Below, in pieces: positions 41,467 to 52,673 of a stretch of 64,000 nucleotides of DNA. A model generated the notes under the pieces. The model was given only the letters and a program-made list of their open reading frames with translations, ran no database searches and had not been told where the DNA came from. Positions within the stretch are counted from its first letter, which is position 1; every line of letters starts with the position of its first letter. Source of the DNA: Hemileia vastatrix. Its lineage: Eukaryota > Basidiomycota > Pucciniomycetes > Pucciniales > Zaghouaniaceae. The translations under genes were made by a program, and so were the position numbers. The stretch covers positions 3,491,001-3,555,000 of the forward strand of contig JASXTE010000008.1 of NCBI GenBank assembly GCA_030280995.1. Reading direction: 5' to 3'.

Positions 41467-42505
41467 AGAGTTCCAAATTGTTTCAATCACACCATTTCAC
41501 AAACCAAAATTAATCATGCACTGATGGTCTGGAAAATATAAGCCATGTCTTTTGATTTTAGCTGGAGATGGTATTGGTTGGACAGTTATTGGATTGATAT
41601 ATGAGAAAATTCCAAAAGTAAGATGATTGGTGTCATTCCTATTGATATGAATCTTATTGTGGAATCCTGAATGAGTAATAATGACATTTGAAAATAAAAG
41701 ATATTGGTTTCTAATTTCTTCCCATTTTGGATCACACCAATTTGGTATTCCAACTTTGGTAGCAAGTTTATAATTCTTTTCAAAAGCTTTATTGCAGAGT
41801 TTTTTGAGGCAAAGAGCAAGAAAAGTATTAAAAGAAGATAAGGTGTCCCACAAGTGAAAATTTTCCTTTTTAAGCTTTAGATAGTTTTTTAAGTAAAGAA
41901 TACATGCCTATTGAAAAAATATAAGTGACATGATTATAAGAATGAAAGATATATTATCAGACATACCAAGAGAATAGCCTTTTACAAATCCTTGTCTCCA
42001 ACCAAATCCAATCATAATACAACCCAAAAAATTCATATTCCTTATTGGTAAGCAAACTTAAGCCATTTGATATAGTGTTATTATGAGATAGGATAGTTGC
42101 TTAAAAGTTTTATCTTTTGAACCATTAGAAGAATGAGTTTCATAAATAAATTTAGGTTTAAAAGAATTATTGATAACTGCTTTAATTTCAACATCTCCTG
42201 ATTCAGTTAAATATTTTAAACTTCTGGTAATTCAATAGGATAAGAGTTTTTTTGATCCACTCTAGTTTTATAGTACTTGATATTTGATATATGGCCAAAT
42301 AAACAATCCAAATAAATTTTCATTTTAAAATTATATTTATTCTGCTGAATTCAAACATCATTATTTTTTTATAGTTTGGTTGATGATTGAAATGAATTTG
42401 AATTTGAAGAATATGATAAAGATGATAAAGAGGATTATGATAGAGAAATAAGAGTTGATTCTGAAAAAATAGAAATTTTTTTCTCTGAAAAAAAAATTGT
42501 GTCAA
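41467..42505 (-). pseudogene. Tet-like 2OG-Fe(II) oxygenase, degraded copy
   Basis: The first exon (about 42505-41960) matches 1-587 with shifts and stops (YKTRVDQKNSYPIELP, FGWRQGFVKGYSLG) and ends at a GTATGT donor. The intron ends TTTTTCAATAG near 41914. The next frame (41853-41467) has WDTLSSFNTFL, NWCDPKWEEI, SGFHNKIHINRNDTNHLTFGIFSYINP, GLYFPDHQCMINFGL, a TGA, then NGVIETIWNSLS. The FHNK-x-H, later FPDHQ-x-x-INFG and G-V-IE-x-IW pattern is that of fungal Tet-like oxygenases, which act on methylated bases in the best known family members. The metal-binding H-x-D reads H-x-N here. It is dead. Confidence 0.55.
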
Positions 42506-43138
42506 AAACCAAAAAAATAAAGTGGCAAAAAAATAAAACTTACAAAATTTAGTTTATTTATTCAACCTTAGTAATTTTATTAGTAAAAATTAACCCAAAT
42601 AATTGTTTTTTGAAAAGAAATTAATTACTAAAACTTTCCTTGAAAAAAAAAATTAAACACAAAAATAAAGAAATTAAAACAAACATAAGTAAAATTATTT
42701 TCCAAAAAAAAAATTTTTAAAGTTATTTGGTGTTAGATATACTAACTAAAGTCCTTGAAAAAAAATGATAAAAAAATTATAGTCAGAAAATTTAACCAAA
42801 AAAAAAATTTTTTTATCAGAAATTTTTTTTCCAAAAATAAAAATAAAAATTATAAACACACCAAATTTATTTTTGATTCAGCTTGAACTGTAAAAAAAAT
42901 TTTTATAATATTCTGTAAAAAAACAAAAAAAACAAAATAATGTTAATAAAAATAACAAATATTTTCTTTTGAATACTCCCATATTACCCCTCCTTGTCTG
43001 CCTCTTTTACCTCTTTTTTGTGTCCTCCAACCCCCCCTCCCCCTTCTTGATCTCCTCAAAACCCCCTTCTCCCCATTTTTCATCTGATCCTCCCCGCTTT
43101 TCCCCCCTTGAGGTGCCTTTTCCCCTCTTTAGGCCCTT
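42506..43138. other. AT-rich spacer and C-rich block of cassette E, left half
   Basis: A-rich spacer like 588-1199, then C-rich repeats from about 43005. Element D is inserted in the C-rich block; its right half resumes at 59553. Confidence 0.6.
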
Positions 43139-44639
43139 TGTCAGCCTGTATATCCCCAGGATTGAGTAAAAAGTACTTATAAGTTATGTTAAACACATGA
43201 ACTATACATGGGAATAATAATTAAGAGTACACAAATAGTATACATAAGTAAATTTATGATAATATACAAAATATGCCATTATAACACCTTATGTACACTC
43301 ATATATCCAGATTTTATAAGTCTTAGGTACTTAATATTAAGTTGGAATATGTCAGGGTAATCTTAAGAACCTTAAGTATAAGGCTACATAATTTTTAAGT
43401 ACACTTAAAGCTGTTATTTTCACTGTTTTATGCAAAAAACAAGAAATGCGCTTTATTTCACTTAAAAGTTGACTATATGCACCATAAATTTGAGAATATC
43501 AAAAATGCGCTTTGACAGATCGATTTGTCTCATTTAGGACTATTAATTTTGCTATTTAAATGCATAAAAATAACACTTTTCAAATTTGGTGTCTTTTATG
43601 TCAGAAATGGCTTCTGTGTACTGGCCACATACTGCCTGCATTTTTCCTGTGTGAATAGCTTCATTTTTAGCAAATTTATCTTTTTCACACTATAATTACC
43701 CCACATTCTACACCCACTGTGGGGAAACATGCTAAAATAGGTGACAGGCGCTTATTTAGTTTCCTAGCTTAATTAATAATGCATTGACCTTGTTTATATG
43801 CACTAATTTCATTAATAACCTTACTCTTGGTGTCTTATTTAATCACCACGCTTAAATTTGCCTAAATTTAGTCAAGGATTTACCCGTGCAAGTGCCTGCA
43901 AAGGACTGCATGTAGTTACCCCACATCTCATGCTCTTTTTTGAGTTTTTGGGTGGTTTCTCAGTCAATATTGGGTATTTTTGAATGGTAATTTCACGTAG
44001 TATAATGTCAGGATTATCCCCATTATTTCTACAGTGAATCATCCTTACTATTAAGCTATTATTAACCTTAAAATTTCACCATTAGAATTTTATATTTTTG
44101 TTTATTACGCATATATTCTCTTTTTATCTTATTTCTTAATTTTGATGGATTTTCCTTATTAATACAGGATTTTGGCAGTTGTTACTCTTCTATTTATGTC
44201 ATGGGTTACTGGGGATATTGATGGGAATGTCTATTAGTTGGTTTGAGGCGTCATTAACTCTGTATTGGAGTGGTACATCAAGGGATTCATTAGGGAACTC
44301 AGTGTGTATAAAAGGAGGAGGTTTTTGGGTCTTGTTTCTACATTCTTTATCATTTACAATTTAATCAATATAACCAAATAAATTAAAATACATATCAATT
44401 AGTACTTTTATAAGACTTTTGAATAGTATCTGAATTATAAAATCTATTTTTCTACCAACTACAAAGATTGTAAGCCATATATAAAAATAGTGAGAATTAT
44501 ATTACTGAGACCTTTAATTTGATAATATTTTACTACTTGTTGGATTTCTACTACAGTATTCATATAGGACCATTAAAATCTTCTAGATAAATGACCATTC
44601 AAGCTAGTTCACATTTTTGTACTTGACCTCAGCCTGACA
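43139..44639 (+). repeat. Element D 5' LTR
   Basis: TGTCAGCCTGTATATCC to CCTCAGCCTGACA. TATAAAAGGAGGAGG at about 44308 is the promoter box. A TGGTGAAC primer site (44642-44649) follows, fitting a tRNA 3' end GTTCACCA. Confidence 0.88.
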
Positions 44640-45768
44640 ATTGGTGAACTTTCCTCAAGAATTCTGTTGGTTATCTTCCAGTAAGTAAAAATTCAAAGAG
44701 AGGCTACAAGTAAATAAAATCCCTATAGAAATATTTGGATAATTACAACAGGTTTAGGTCACTTTTATTGTGATTTCAGGAAAATAAGCCCTGTTATATA
44801 ATAAAATTGTGATATTTAATCAACAATTTTACCACTGATTTAACATATAATTGTTATTAGTGGGTCTGTCAATAGACCAATTAATTTTGTGATCTTTTCA
44901 GATAAAATTTTTTACCACTAATTTAACATAAAATTGTTCTTAGTGGGAGTCTATCAATAGACCAATTAAATTTGTGATCTTTGCAGATGATAACCAATTA
45001 AACTGATTTATTGTTTTCTTTTAACAGGACTCTTAATCCCCTTTTATTGGTTTGTAAAATTCATTTAATATTTAGAAAGAATCTTACTGGCAAATTTTCT
45101 TTTTTAAATATAAAATCACGGCTACATATTGTAGACCAGTTAAATCAAGTGACCACATAAAAGCATATTTGACTTTTGGCACTTAGAAATTCACTTCATA
45201 CCTATAAGTAAGCAATATAATTGTCTTCAGGTATTGATAAATACTGATAAAACCCCTTTTGAAGTTCTCATATCTAAACTTTCAATTCTTTAGAAGAAAT
45301 TCCATGTAAAAATGTGTCACAACAATGACATTGTAAGTAATAAGGCAAAAACTTATCACTTAAGACCTAGAGCTGAAAGACCTGTTACAGGACATAAAAA
45401 TGGAGGGCAAGGACTCTCCCATAATAAACAAGACTCTGCCAATGTCACTGGAGGAAAGGGAAAGGCTTTTAAAGCAAGTTTCAATAAAGAAAGCAAAAAA
45501 TATATTACAAGAACAAATTCACTCCCTATCCACCCTATTGAACACCTTGACAATAAGAGTCAAAAATATAGTGGACCAGATCAACAACCTGGAGAAAAGA
45601 GCAGCTCAAGGTTTCATAGAAGTCAACCAAGCTCTAGTGGACATAAAGGCTCAACCACTATCAGTGGCACCCACCAATTCCATAGCAACACCTCCAGCAC
45701 AAGAGGAGGATCAAAAAATCACAGTAAGCCAATGGAAATGGGATTGGTACGCCCAAAATTACAACAAT

Positions 45769-46522
45769 TGTCAGGGTGTGGACTAGAGGTATAGTAATTT
45801 TACGGTAACCCTGAACAAGATATTAATTAATATAAAGGTGGTATAACTAATCAATAGAAAATTTAGAGTGTAATAGTTATTTGAGAGGTAGTGACTTCTA
45901 AAATAATGGAGATTTTAAATTAGAAGATTTTATTTTATTTGTTGAAACCTTTACAACACGGTAATTAAATATTTGAACTTAAGCCCTTTTAAATTATAAC
46001 TAATGATAGGATGTAAATGTAACACCTGATAAAGTAATAACAAAAGATAGCAAAGTTGGTAACTGGATAAGTGTGTGTAAAATGGAATGATATTTCCACC
46101 AAATCTTCCCCCCCTTATATAGACCCAAGAAAGACTAAATACATAAAATAATTCCCATCAGGGGCAAAAGAGAAAGAAAAAAGACGTGGAAATAAAGAGA
46201 CTAAAAATGACAAGAGAAACAAATATAAAGTTTCCAGAGAAAAAAGAAATAAAAAGATAGAAAAGAAAAGAACAATACATCTCATGTGATGTATTTTCCC
46301 AGGGAAAAAACCCATGTCAGATGAGAAAGAAATATATACTAATTTTAATGATTAGAATATATTCCCACTCCAGGATTTTCCACTTTGGAGGGTAATTGGG
46401 ACATTGTTTCACACCCTCTTTCGGGCATTGTCATTACTGAACAATCCTCTGTAAGTTACTGATGTCCTTTACTTAGTTTTTATTATCATATTTACTAATA
46501 CTTTCAAATCAGCTGGCTGACA
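45769..46522 (-). repeat. Element C 3' LTR
   Basis: 754 bp with TGTCAG...CTGACA ends. The small frame at 46115-46315 recurs in the other LTR and is not a gene. Confidence 0.93.
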
Positions 46523-46526
46523 CTCC

Positions 46527-49500
46527 TCACATAAAAAAAAACAATAAAAAAATGCTGTTTCCTTTTTTCTTTTTGAATTTTTTGAGAAGAGTTGCCAAAT
46601 TGCTTATCTCCTTTCCATGTATCCATCTGTCATGTTCAGTGGACTTGCCTTTATATCTCAATAAATACTCAACACCCTTCTCCTTTGTAAGGGTTCTTTC
46701 ATTAAGAATTTTCTCTATTTCAGCAGTATTTTCTATTTCCAAAGGAGTTTTCTTAGGTCTCCCTCTTCTCTTTGGAAATAAATCATCAATTGACTTGTAA
46801 GGTTTTATCAATGATATAGGAAAAACAGGATGTTTCCTATCATATGGTGCATACAGTATCACTTCTACTGAATTTGTCCCTATCATTCTTTTAACAATAA
46901 ATGGCCCAATGAATGGATCCTTCAATTTATTATTACCTTGTAAGTTAAAATGTACTGTTGAAATCAAAATTTCATCCCCCTCATTAAAAGTGCAATCTTT
47001 ATGGGATTTATCCCATCTTTTCTTCTCATATTCAAAAGCTTTCTCCACACAATTATTAGCATGTTTTCTACATAATTGTTGCATTTGGAGGAAAGATTTA
47101 GCACCAGGGTGAATGTCAATTTTTGGTAAGTTATTATTGAGTAAATGAGCAGGAGTATTTGGTACATATCCCAGCCATAGTTCAAAAGGCTTTCTTTCAG
47201 TAACTGAGTGGACAGTACTATTGTAGGCAAATTCCAAGCCAGGCAATAAAGTGACCAAGTCATGTTTAAACCTTTCATTATCCTTATATTCAAGACCAAA
47301 AGCACAATATCTTCTAATCATGTCTTCTAATGTTTGAATCACTCTCTCAGCCAATCCATCAGTTTGAGGATGGTGAGCAGTGGATAATTTCAATTCACAC
47401 CCACAAATATCCATCAAGGACATCCAGAATTCAGAAGTGAATTTTGGATCCCTATCAGAAATAATAGCTTTGGGAAAACCTGCAGTGTTGAACATATGTA
47501 ACCAACACAGGAAAGCTAATTCTTTTGTGGAAACCTCTTTATGAGTAGGGATGAATTTACACATTTTGGTAAATCTATCCACAATCACCCAACAAGAATT
47601 GAAACTTTCTTTTCCTGCTGGTGGAAGGCCAGTGACAAAATCCATGTTAATAATCTGCCAAGGTTTTCCTGCCTTCTCAATATGTTGCATCAAACCCGCT
47701 CTCTTACCTGTCATTCTCTTAGATTTTTGGCAGGCATCACAGGTTTCAACATATGTCTTTGCATCTTCAGACATATTCATCCACCAGGCTGTATTATTCA
47801 GTCTGATTAGCGTCTTTTCATAGTCAAAGTGACCTGCTAATATGTCATCATGGCAAAGTTTTAAAATTGTCTCTTTCATTGAAGGGGCTATTACAATTAC
47901 ATTGCTGAGCTTCCTCCTGTAATATAAATACCCATCTTCAATGGAGAATTTTCCATTGTTAAGAGCATTCTGGTATTTCAGTGGCAATGTCTTAATTAAG
48001 GGCTGAATAGAGGCATTTTTTGGATCATTTAGGATAGTACAGAGTTTTTGTAACTCAGCATTTTCCTCATATGAAGCCAAAATTAATTGCATCAATTCCT
48101 CTTCCATATCCACAATATATACCCCAAATATGTGTTTTGCCTCATCTTCTGGGACATATGCAGGATTGGAATCATTGTTTGGTAAGGGTAATCTTGATAG
48201 CATATCCACATTGGAATGCATATTTCCAGATCTATGGATAATGGTCATCCTCCCTCTGTATTCTTGTACTGCCAGCTGCCATCTAAACATGTGTCTGTTA
48301 GGAGTCTTCATGTTCAACAATGACTTCACTGCACTACAATCAGTGACCAGCTCAAATTTCTGGTCCTCCAAATAGTAATGTAATTTATCCAGGGCCCACA
48401 CAACTGCCAAACATTCCAGTTGTGTGGCTCCATATTTCAATTCACTGTTTCTCAAGGTTCTTGAAATATAACAGATTACTACTTCAGAGATTTTCTCATT
48501 GATGACTTGTTTTTGGTGGAGAGCAGCTCCTAGTCCAACAAAACTAGCATCAGTGTATAAAACAAATGGCTGGTTAAAATCTGGTAGGCCCAAAATTGGA
48601 GCAGAAACCAAACATTGTTTTAAGGCATCAAAGGCTCTTTGTCTCTCATTTGTCCAGACAAACGCCACTTCTTTTCTGATCAATTGTGTCAGAGGGGCTG
48701 CTATTACCTGATAATTTTTTATATATTGCCTGTAATAACCACACATCCCCAAAAAACTCTGCACTTCTTTTACAGTGGTAGGTGCATTGACATGCTGTAT
48801 GGCTGCCACCTTATTTTGGTCAACACATATTTGCAAACCTGATACAACATGCCCCAAAACCTTTAAGGAGTGGAATCCAAATTTACATTTCTTTAAGGCT
48901 AAGGTCATATTGATGGCATCCATTTTCTGGAACACTTTACTCAGGTGAATCAAATGATCTTCAAAGGTTTTTGAAAAAATAATGATGTCATCAATGTACA
49001 CCATCATCCATCCCTCCATAATTTCTTGATGAAAAGTATTGTCCATCACTTTTTGAAACACTGAAGGGGCATTCTTAGGGCCAAAAGGCATCCTAATGTA
49101 TTTGTAAATACCCAAGTGAGTTTCAATCATCAAATAATTTTGTGAGTCCTTCTCAACAGGTATTTGGTGGTATCCCTTATTCCCATCCAAGCAACTGATA
49201 TACTTGGCTCCCTGTAAGGTAGCATGTATTGAGTTTATTCTTGGTAGAGGATAAATATCATCAATTGTGTGGGTATTAAGGGCTCTATAATCACCACACA
49301 ACCTAGCCTTGTCCTTTTCATAAGAAATTAAGACTGGTGAGATTACACAATATTTAGGTGTTACACCCACTTTCTCTATAATTTTCATATTTAACAAGGT
49401 GGTAATATTATCCTCAATATCCTTTCTCTTAGAAGGGGATGCAGAATAAGGTTTTTCCTTTAGACTGGGTGGTATATCATCTAATTTACATGATAATGAG

Positions 49501-49868
49501 ACTTTCATTTCATGGTCCACAACCAGTCCCAACTCATGTTTTCCATGTGCAAAGGCCATAGGGAATGATGTGATTAATTTAATTACCTCATCCTTTTCTG
49601 AAGTACTGAGCTGTTCACCAAACAAAGCTTTTAGGATTTCATCAGACAAAGCTTCATGTTCTGCAGAAGGTCTGCCCTTGTATTGATCAAGGGGAAAACA
49701 TGTTTTTACCATGGGAGCTGAACATTTTCTGGAGGAAGTAATTTTAAATTTTTTCTTCCCATTCATCCCCATAGTGAAGCATTGATTAGCAGGGTCCAAT
49801 TTGATACCAAACTTTGTAATAATATCATTCCCCATGATAAACCAATTGCTCAAGTTGTCACCATCCAT
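46527..49868 (-). CDS. Element C pol: RT, RNase H, integrase, AT-hook, chromodomain
   Basis: A 1113-residue frame. RT motifs: RLCGDYRALNT (190-199), CLDGNKGYHQ, YIDD at 291-294. RNase H: YTDAS near 438-442 and LVTDCSAVKSL. Integrase: zinc residues H673, H680, C710, C713; catalytic D743, D805 and E841 (D-x35-E). Tail: AT-hook KRRGRPKK at 1033-1040 and chromodomain about 1049-1098 (EIEKILNERTL, YLLRYKGKS, RWIHGKEISNLATLLKKF). The frame is continuous with the protease upstream (49971-51257) except for one TGA at 49971-49973, so it is the C-terminal part of a single gag-pol polyprotein. Confidence 0.93.
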   Translation of the reverse strand: MDGDNLSNWFIMGNDIITKFGIKLDPANQCFTMGMNGKKKFKITSSRKCSAPMVKTCFPLDQYKGRPSAEHEALSDEILKALFGEQLSTSEKDEVIKLITSFPMAFAHGKHELGLVVDHEMKVSLSCKLDDIPPSLKEKPYSASPSKRKDIEDNITTLLNMKIIEKVGVTPKYCVISPVLISYEKDKARLCGDYRALNTHTIDDIYPLPRINSIHATLQGAKYISCLDGNKGYHQIPVEKDSQNYLMIETHLGIYKYIRMPFGPKNAPSVFQKVMDNTFHQEIMEGWMMVYIDDIIIFSKTFEDHLIHLSKVFQKMDAINMTLALKKCKFGFHSLKVLGHVVSGLQICVDQNKVAAIQHVNAPTTVKEVQSFLGMCGYYRQYIKNYQVIAAPLTQLIRKEVAFVWTNERQRAFDALKQCLVSAPILGLPDFNQPFVLYTDASFVGLGAALHQKQVINEKISEVVICYISRTLRNSELKYGATQLECLAVVWALDKLHYYLEDQKFELVTDCSAVKSLLNMKTPNRHMFRWQLAVQEYRGRMTIIHRSGNMHSNVDMLSRLPLPNNDSNPAYVPEDEAKHIFGVYIVDMEEELMQLILASYEENAELQKLCTILNDPKNASIQPLIKTLPLKYQNALNNGKFSIEDGYLYYRRKLSNVIVIAPSMKETILKLCHDDILAGHFDYEKTLIRLNNTAWWMNMSEDAKTYVETCDACQKSKRMTGKRAGLMQHIEKAGKPWQIINMDFVTGLPPAGKESFNSCWVIVDRFTKMCKFIPTHKEVSTKELAFLCWLHMFNTAGFPKAIISDRDPKFTSEFWMSLMDICGCELKLSTAHHPQTDGLAERVIQTLEDMIRRYCAFGLEYKDNERFKHDLVTLLPGLEFAYNSTVHSVTERKPFELWLGYVPNTPAHLLNNNLPKIDIHPGAKSFLQMQQLCRKHANNCVEKAFEYEKKRWDKSHKDCTFNEGDEILISTVHFNLQGNNKLKDPFIGPFIVKRMIGTNSVEVILYAPYDRKHPVFPISLIKPYKSIDDLFPKRRGRPKKTPLEIENTAEIEKILNERTLTKEKGVEYLLRYKGKSTEHDRWIHGKEISNLATLLKKFKKKKGNSIFLLFFFM

Positions 49869-49970
49869 GACAACAAAATCACATTCAGCTCTTACATACC
49901 CATGGCTATACTTAAAAAATACGGTTGTCTTATATTTTCCTTTAGGGCATAAAACAGACCCATATCCTTT

Positions 49971-51257
49971 TCAATATGTATTTGCCATAGGTAATAGCTT
50001 CTTTTCATAGTCATTATCAATGGCAGCCAAGGCTGCTGAGAATACCACACTGCCTCCAGCACCAGTATCCAAGATAATGTCCAATTTCTTCCCATTTATT
50101 ATAACAGGAGCCTTTATTGGAGTAATGACTATAGAATCCTTCTCAATATCCCTAATTATGTCAGCATCTTCAACCCCAATTAAATCCACATTTTCTATGT
50201 CAGCATTCTGTTCAAGTAAATGTACATCATTTTCCAACATATAAACTTCATTGGAGTTGTTGTCACCATAAGAAATATTACTGTCACAATCACTAGAGGA
50301 GTCTTCTTCCTCATGATGACTGTCTTCGGGCTCATCTTGTTCAATAAGATTTATTCTTTTCTCACAAATATGACCCTTCTGCCATGTTTTTCCACACTTT
50401 ACACAAGTATTACTTGGGTATTTCCTTGGGGCAACTGGTGCAGAAGGTTTTCCAGGCTTCTCAACAGGTGACTTCCATCCTGTAGGTTTTGGGGATTCCA
50501 CCCCTTTTTGAGGGTAGTGCTTAGGCTGAAATTTATTGTTGAGTAATATCTCATTACATCTTGAAATAAATGATGAATGTTCCCTCACATTCTCAGTCCT
50601 TGCCACCACTAAATCACTCAAGGAACTCGGTAATTTATAAAGGGTCCTTTCCCTCCATAAATCATAGTCCATTTTTGGATCAATTGCTCTCAATATTTTT
50701 GACAGTTTCATTAAGAAAGCAATCAATTTTTCTGCATAGGAATATTTACACTCCTCATACAGTCGTTGCTGAGCCAATCTAAATGTGGATCCCCCAAACT
50801 GGGCAGCAATGAGTGCTTTCCATTCTTCCCAAGTATGATTAATCCCATCTAATAATACAGACTCATACCACATTAAAGCAACATTTTCAAATAAAGAAAT
50901 CAATTTTGAAGTAATTTCCTCATCAGGGAGTTTATAACTATTCTTTATGTTATCAATTCGCTGAATAAAATGTTGCCAATCTGAATTTGTTTCTCCATCA
51001 AAGGTTGGATATCTCTCAATCTTTGGCCAATGTTTCTGGTTAGAGGAAAGCTCATTTTTGGGACATAATTTCTCCATTTTCAACATGTCCTGTAGTTTTA
51101 ATAAATGATCAGATAATTCATGATGGAAAGAAGAGGAGCCAGCATTATTCAATTTTTTGACTGGGCTGACAGCTCTTTGTTTTCCTTTCATAAATATCTT
51201 CTCAGAGTGATTCACCTGGGTGCCCTGTTGTTTACACGAAGAGGGGCCAGGTACCAC
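49971..51257 (-). CDS. Element C gag C-terminal part and protease
   Basis: A 428-residue frame: capsid-like YKLPDEEITSKLISLFENVAL and AAQFGGSTFRLAQQRL, finger CVKCGKTWQKGHIC, an acidic linker and protease DIILDTGAGGSVVFS. It ends in TGA (49971-49973) where the family suggests Trp, and reads on in the same frame to pol. Upstream, a TAG at 51264-51266 separates it from the coiled-coil part. Confidence 0.88.
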   Translation of the reverse strand: MVPGPSSCKQQGTQVNHSEKIFMKGKQRAVSPVKKLNNAGSSSFHHELSDHLLKLQDMLKMEKLCPKNELSSNQKHWPKIERYPTFDGETNSDWQHFIQRIDNIKNSYKLPDEEITSKLISLFENVALMWYESVLLDGINHTWEEWKALIAAQFGGSTFRLAQQRLYEECKYSYAEKLIAFLMKLSKILRAIDPKMDYDLWRERTLYKLPSSLSDLVVARTENVREHSSFISRCNEILLNNKFQPKHYPQKGVESPKPTGWKSPVEKPGKPSAPVAPRKYPSNTCVKCGKTWQKGHICEKRINLIEQDEPEDSHHEEEDSSSDCDSNISYGDNNSNEVYMLENDVHLLEQNADIENVDLIGVEDADIIRDIEKDSIVITPIKAPVIINGKKLDIILDTGAGGSVVFSAALAAIDNDYEKKLLPMANTY

Positions 51258-51263
51258 TGGTTC

Positions 51264-51656
51264 CTAAGGTAAGGTCCAGTTTACTTGTAGCTGGAGTAAC
51301 TCATTCTCCAAGTGAGACACTTGCAATCTCAGATCTTCAATCTCAGATATCTTACTATTTAAAGTGGACAAAGATAACTTATTTCTAGACTCACAAGTAA
51401 TTAATTTATTTGATAAACCTCTCACTTCAGATTTTAATGAAACAAGTTCATCATTCAAAGATTCCATATTTTTAAGAAAAGTGTCACTAATCCGTGGTTG
51501 AATTTCTGTCACTAAAGCTGTAAAATTGGCAGACTTATCTTTTAATGATTGGTTTTCTTGTTTCAACTCAATAGTTGTATTCATTAATTCAATAACTTTG
51601 TCTTTTAATTCCAAATGAGCTGAATCTTGAGCTCTTACAGCTACACTAGTATTCAA
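51264..51656 (-). CDS. Element C gag coiled-coil part
   Basis: 130 residues of heptad-like coiled coil (ELMNTTIELKQENQSLKDK, SEIEDLRLQVSHLENELLQLQ). It is in frame with the parts on both sides, bounded by TGA (51672-51674) and TAG (51264-51266). D has a similar segment at 54822-55289. Confidence 0.75.
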   Translation of the reverse strand: MNTSVAVRAQDSAHLELKDKVIELMNTTIELKQENQSLKDKSANFTALVTEIQPRISDTFLKNMESLNDELVSLKSEVRGLSNKLITCESRNKLSLSTLNSKISEIEDLRLQVSHLENELLQLQVNWTLP

Positions 51657-51671
51657 CTTTAGGTTATTGAA

Positions 51672-52673
51672 TCAATTGACAACATCTTTAATTACTACTG
51701 TTAACTCAGGATTATTTAAGTGATCAAGTTTTACAGGATTTTTCAAGATTCTTGAGGCTAATTTTTCAAGCACTGAATATAACTCAAAACTCACATCATA
51801 CTCTTTTAAATCAATAACATAAGGATTAATTTCCGAAACAGAAGTTAGACTAATATTATCATTTAAAGAAACTTGATGTAATATATTCTCAGGATCAAAT
51901 ACTAATTTCACCGGACTCTGTACTAATGGTTTTTCAGTCATATCACTGGCATCACCTATATTACACACATTAGTAGGAGTAGAAAAAATAATATGATCAT
52001 TGCCACTCACCAAGGCCTCTGGGCTACTTGCTTCCCTTTCTTCTTCTTGTGGTAAGGATGAGGGTGAAGATTGTGCTGTTGCAGAATTGGTCTTGAAGGA
52101 CCTTCTTGGCTTTGTTGGTAATTTGTTTGGTACCATTCCCACTGCCATCTCGGTACCACCATGTTTTCTGGAGCAGGTGGTGGTGGAGGTGGAGGTGGGG
52201 GAAACTGTTGTTTTGGAGGCAAGGTGCTTTGAGGAGGAGGCTGCTTTACCGGTAGATTTGGCAGGGGCTTTCTGAGTCGTCTTTGAAATGCATCCTGGCA
52301 CATCTTTTCTACTTTTACGACTCTCTCTTGTAATTTGATTACCTTGTTTAACTCCCCCTGAATTGTTTTTAACTGATGAGATAAATTTTGAACTTGTACC
52401 TCTAAGGGGAGCATTTTTATCTTGAAGCCTTTGGGAAGGTCTTCTTGGGGAAAAAGGGGCTTTGGAGGCTCTGCTGTGGGCGGAGGTTCTACTTGGGGCT
52501 CTACTTTCACCTTCTCCTGCTCTCCTGTCCACTCCAGAAGGTCCACATTCTCCTCCATAAGAATGTCCTATAAAATGTTTATCAGAAAACCCATCATTAT
52601 CAAGGCTTGATTTGGGACTTACTGAACCCTCATCATAATCAATTTCAATGTCAGGACTGCCAGCATCAGCCAT
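51672..52673 (-). CDS. Element C gag N-terminal frame (frame a)
   Basis: Starts MADAGSPDIEIDYDEG, then a long Ser/Arg/Lys-rich region overlapping frame b, then after CNIGDASD an ordered part (VLEKLASRILKNPVKL). It ends with TGA (51672-51674, context ATTGAT) and continues in frame. The start at 52673 is the first ATG after the leader. Confidence 0.7.
   Translation of the reverse strand: MADAGSPDIEIDYDEGSVSPKSSLDNDGFSDKHFIGHSYGGECGPSGVDRRAGEGESRAPSRTSAHSRASKAPFSPRRPSQRLQDKNAPLRGTSSKFISSVKNNSGGVKQGNQITRESRKSRKDVPGCISKTTQKAPAKSTGKAASSSKHLASKTTVSPTSTSTTTCSRKHGGTEMAVGMVPNKLPTKPRRSFKTNSATAQSSPSSLPQEEEREASSPEALVSGNDHIIFSTPTNVCNIGDASDMTEKPLVQSPVKLVFDPENILHQVSLNDNISLTSVSEINPYVIDLKEYDVSFELYSVLEKLASRILKNPVKLDHLNNPELTVVIKDVVN
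51956..52010 (-). other. Candidate 55-bp intron at the end of frame b, element C
   Basis: GTGAGTGG at the donor, CCTACTAATG as a good branch site, GTAATATAG at the acceptor (minus strand). The donor overlaps the PW-stop of frame b. Frame a is open through it. Confidence 0.5.
52007..52558 (-). CDS. Element C overlapping frame b, intact
   Basis: 183 residues from ATG 52558: MEENVDLLEW, a Pro/Glu stretch, PKGFKIKMLPLEVQVQNLSHQ with coiled coil (NKVIKLQERVVKVEKMCQD), a Pro-rich linker with a run of nine or more Pro, VPRWQWEWYQTNYQQ, HPHPYHKKKKGKQ and RPW-stop. It has no internal stop. It matches B and D in the same overlapping frame in order and end. The Trp motif W-x-W-[DE]-W-[YF] is the clearest shared signature. 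Function unknown. Confidence 0.65.
   Translation of the reverse strand: MEENVDLLEWTGEQEKVKVEPQVEPPPTAEPPKPLFPQEDLPKGFKIKMLPLEVQVQNLSHQLKTIQGELNKVIKLQERVVKVEKMCQDAFQRRLRKPLPNLPVKQPPPQSTLPPKQQFPPPPPPPPPAPENMVVPRWQWEWYQTNYQQSQEGPSRPILQQHNLHPHPYHKKKKGKQVAQRPW

Noticed and set aside
47541..48842. Several plus-strand frames opposite element C pol.
   Set aside because: Shadows of the long pol frame, no independent signals.
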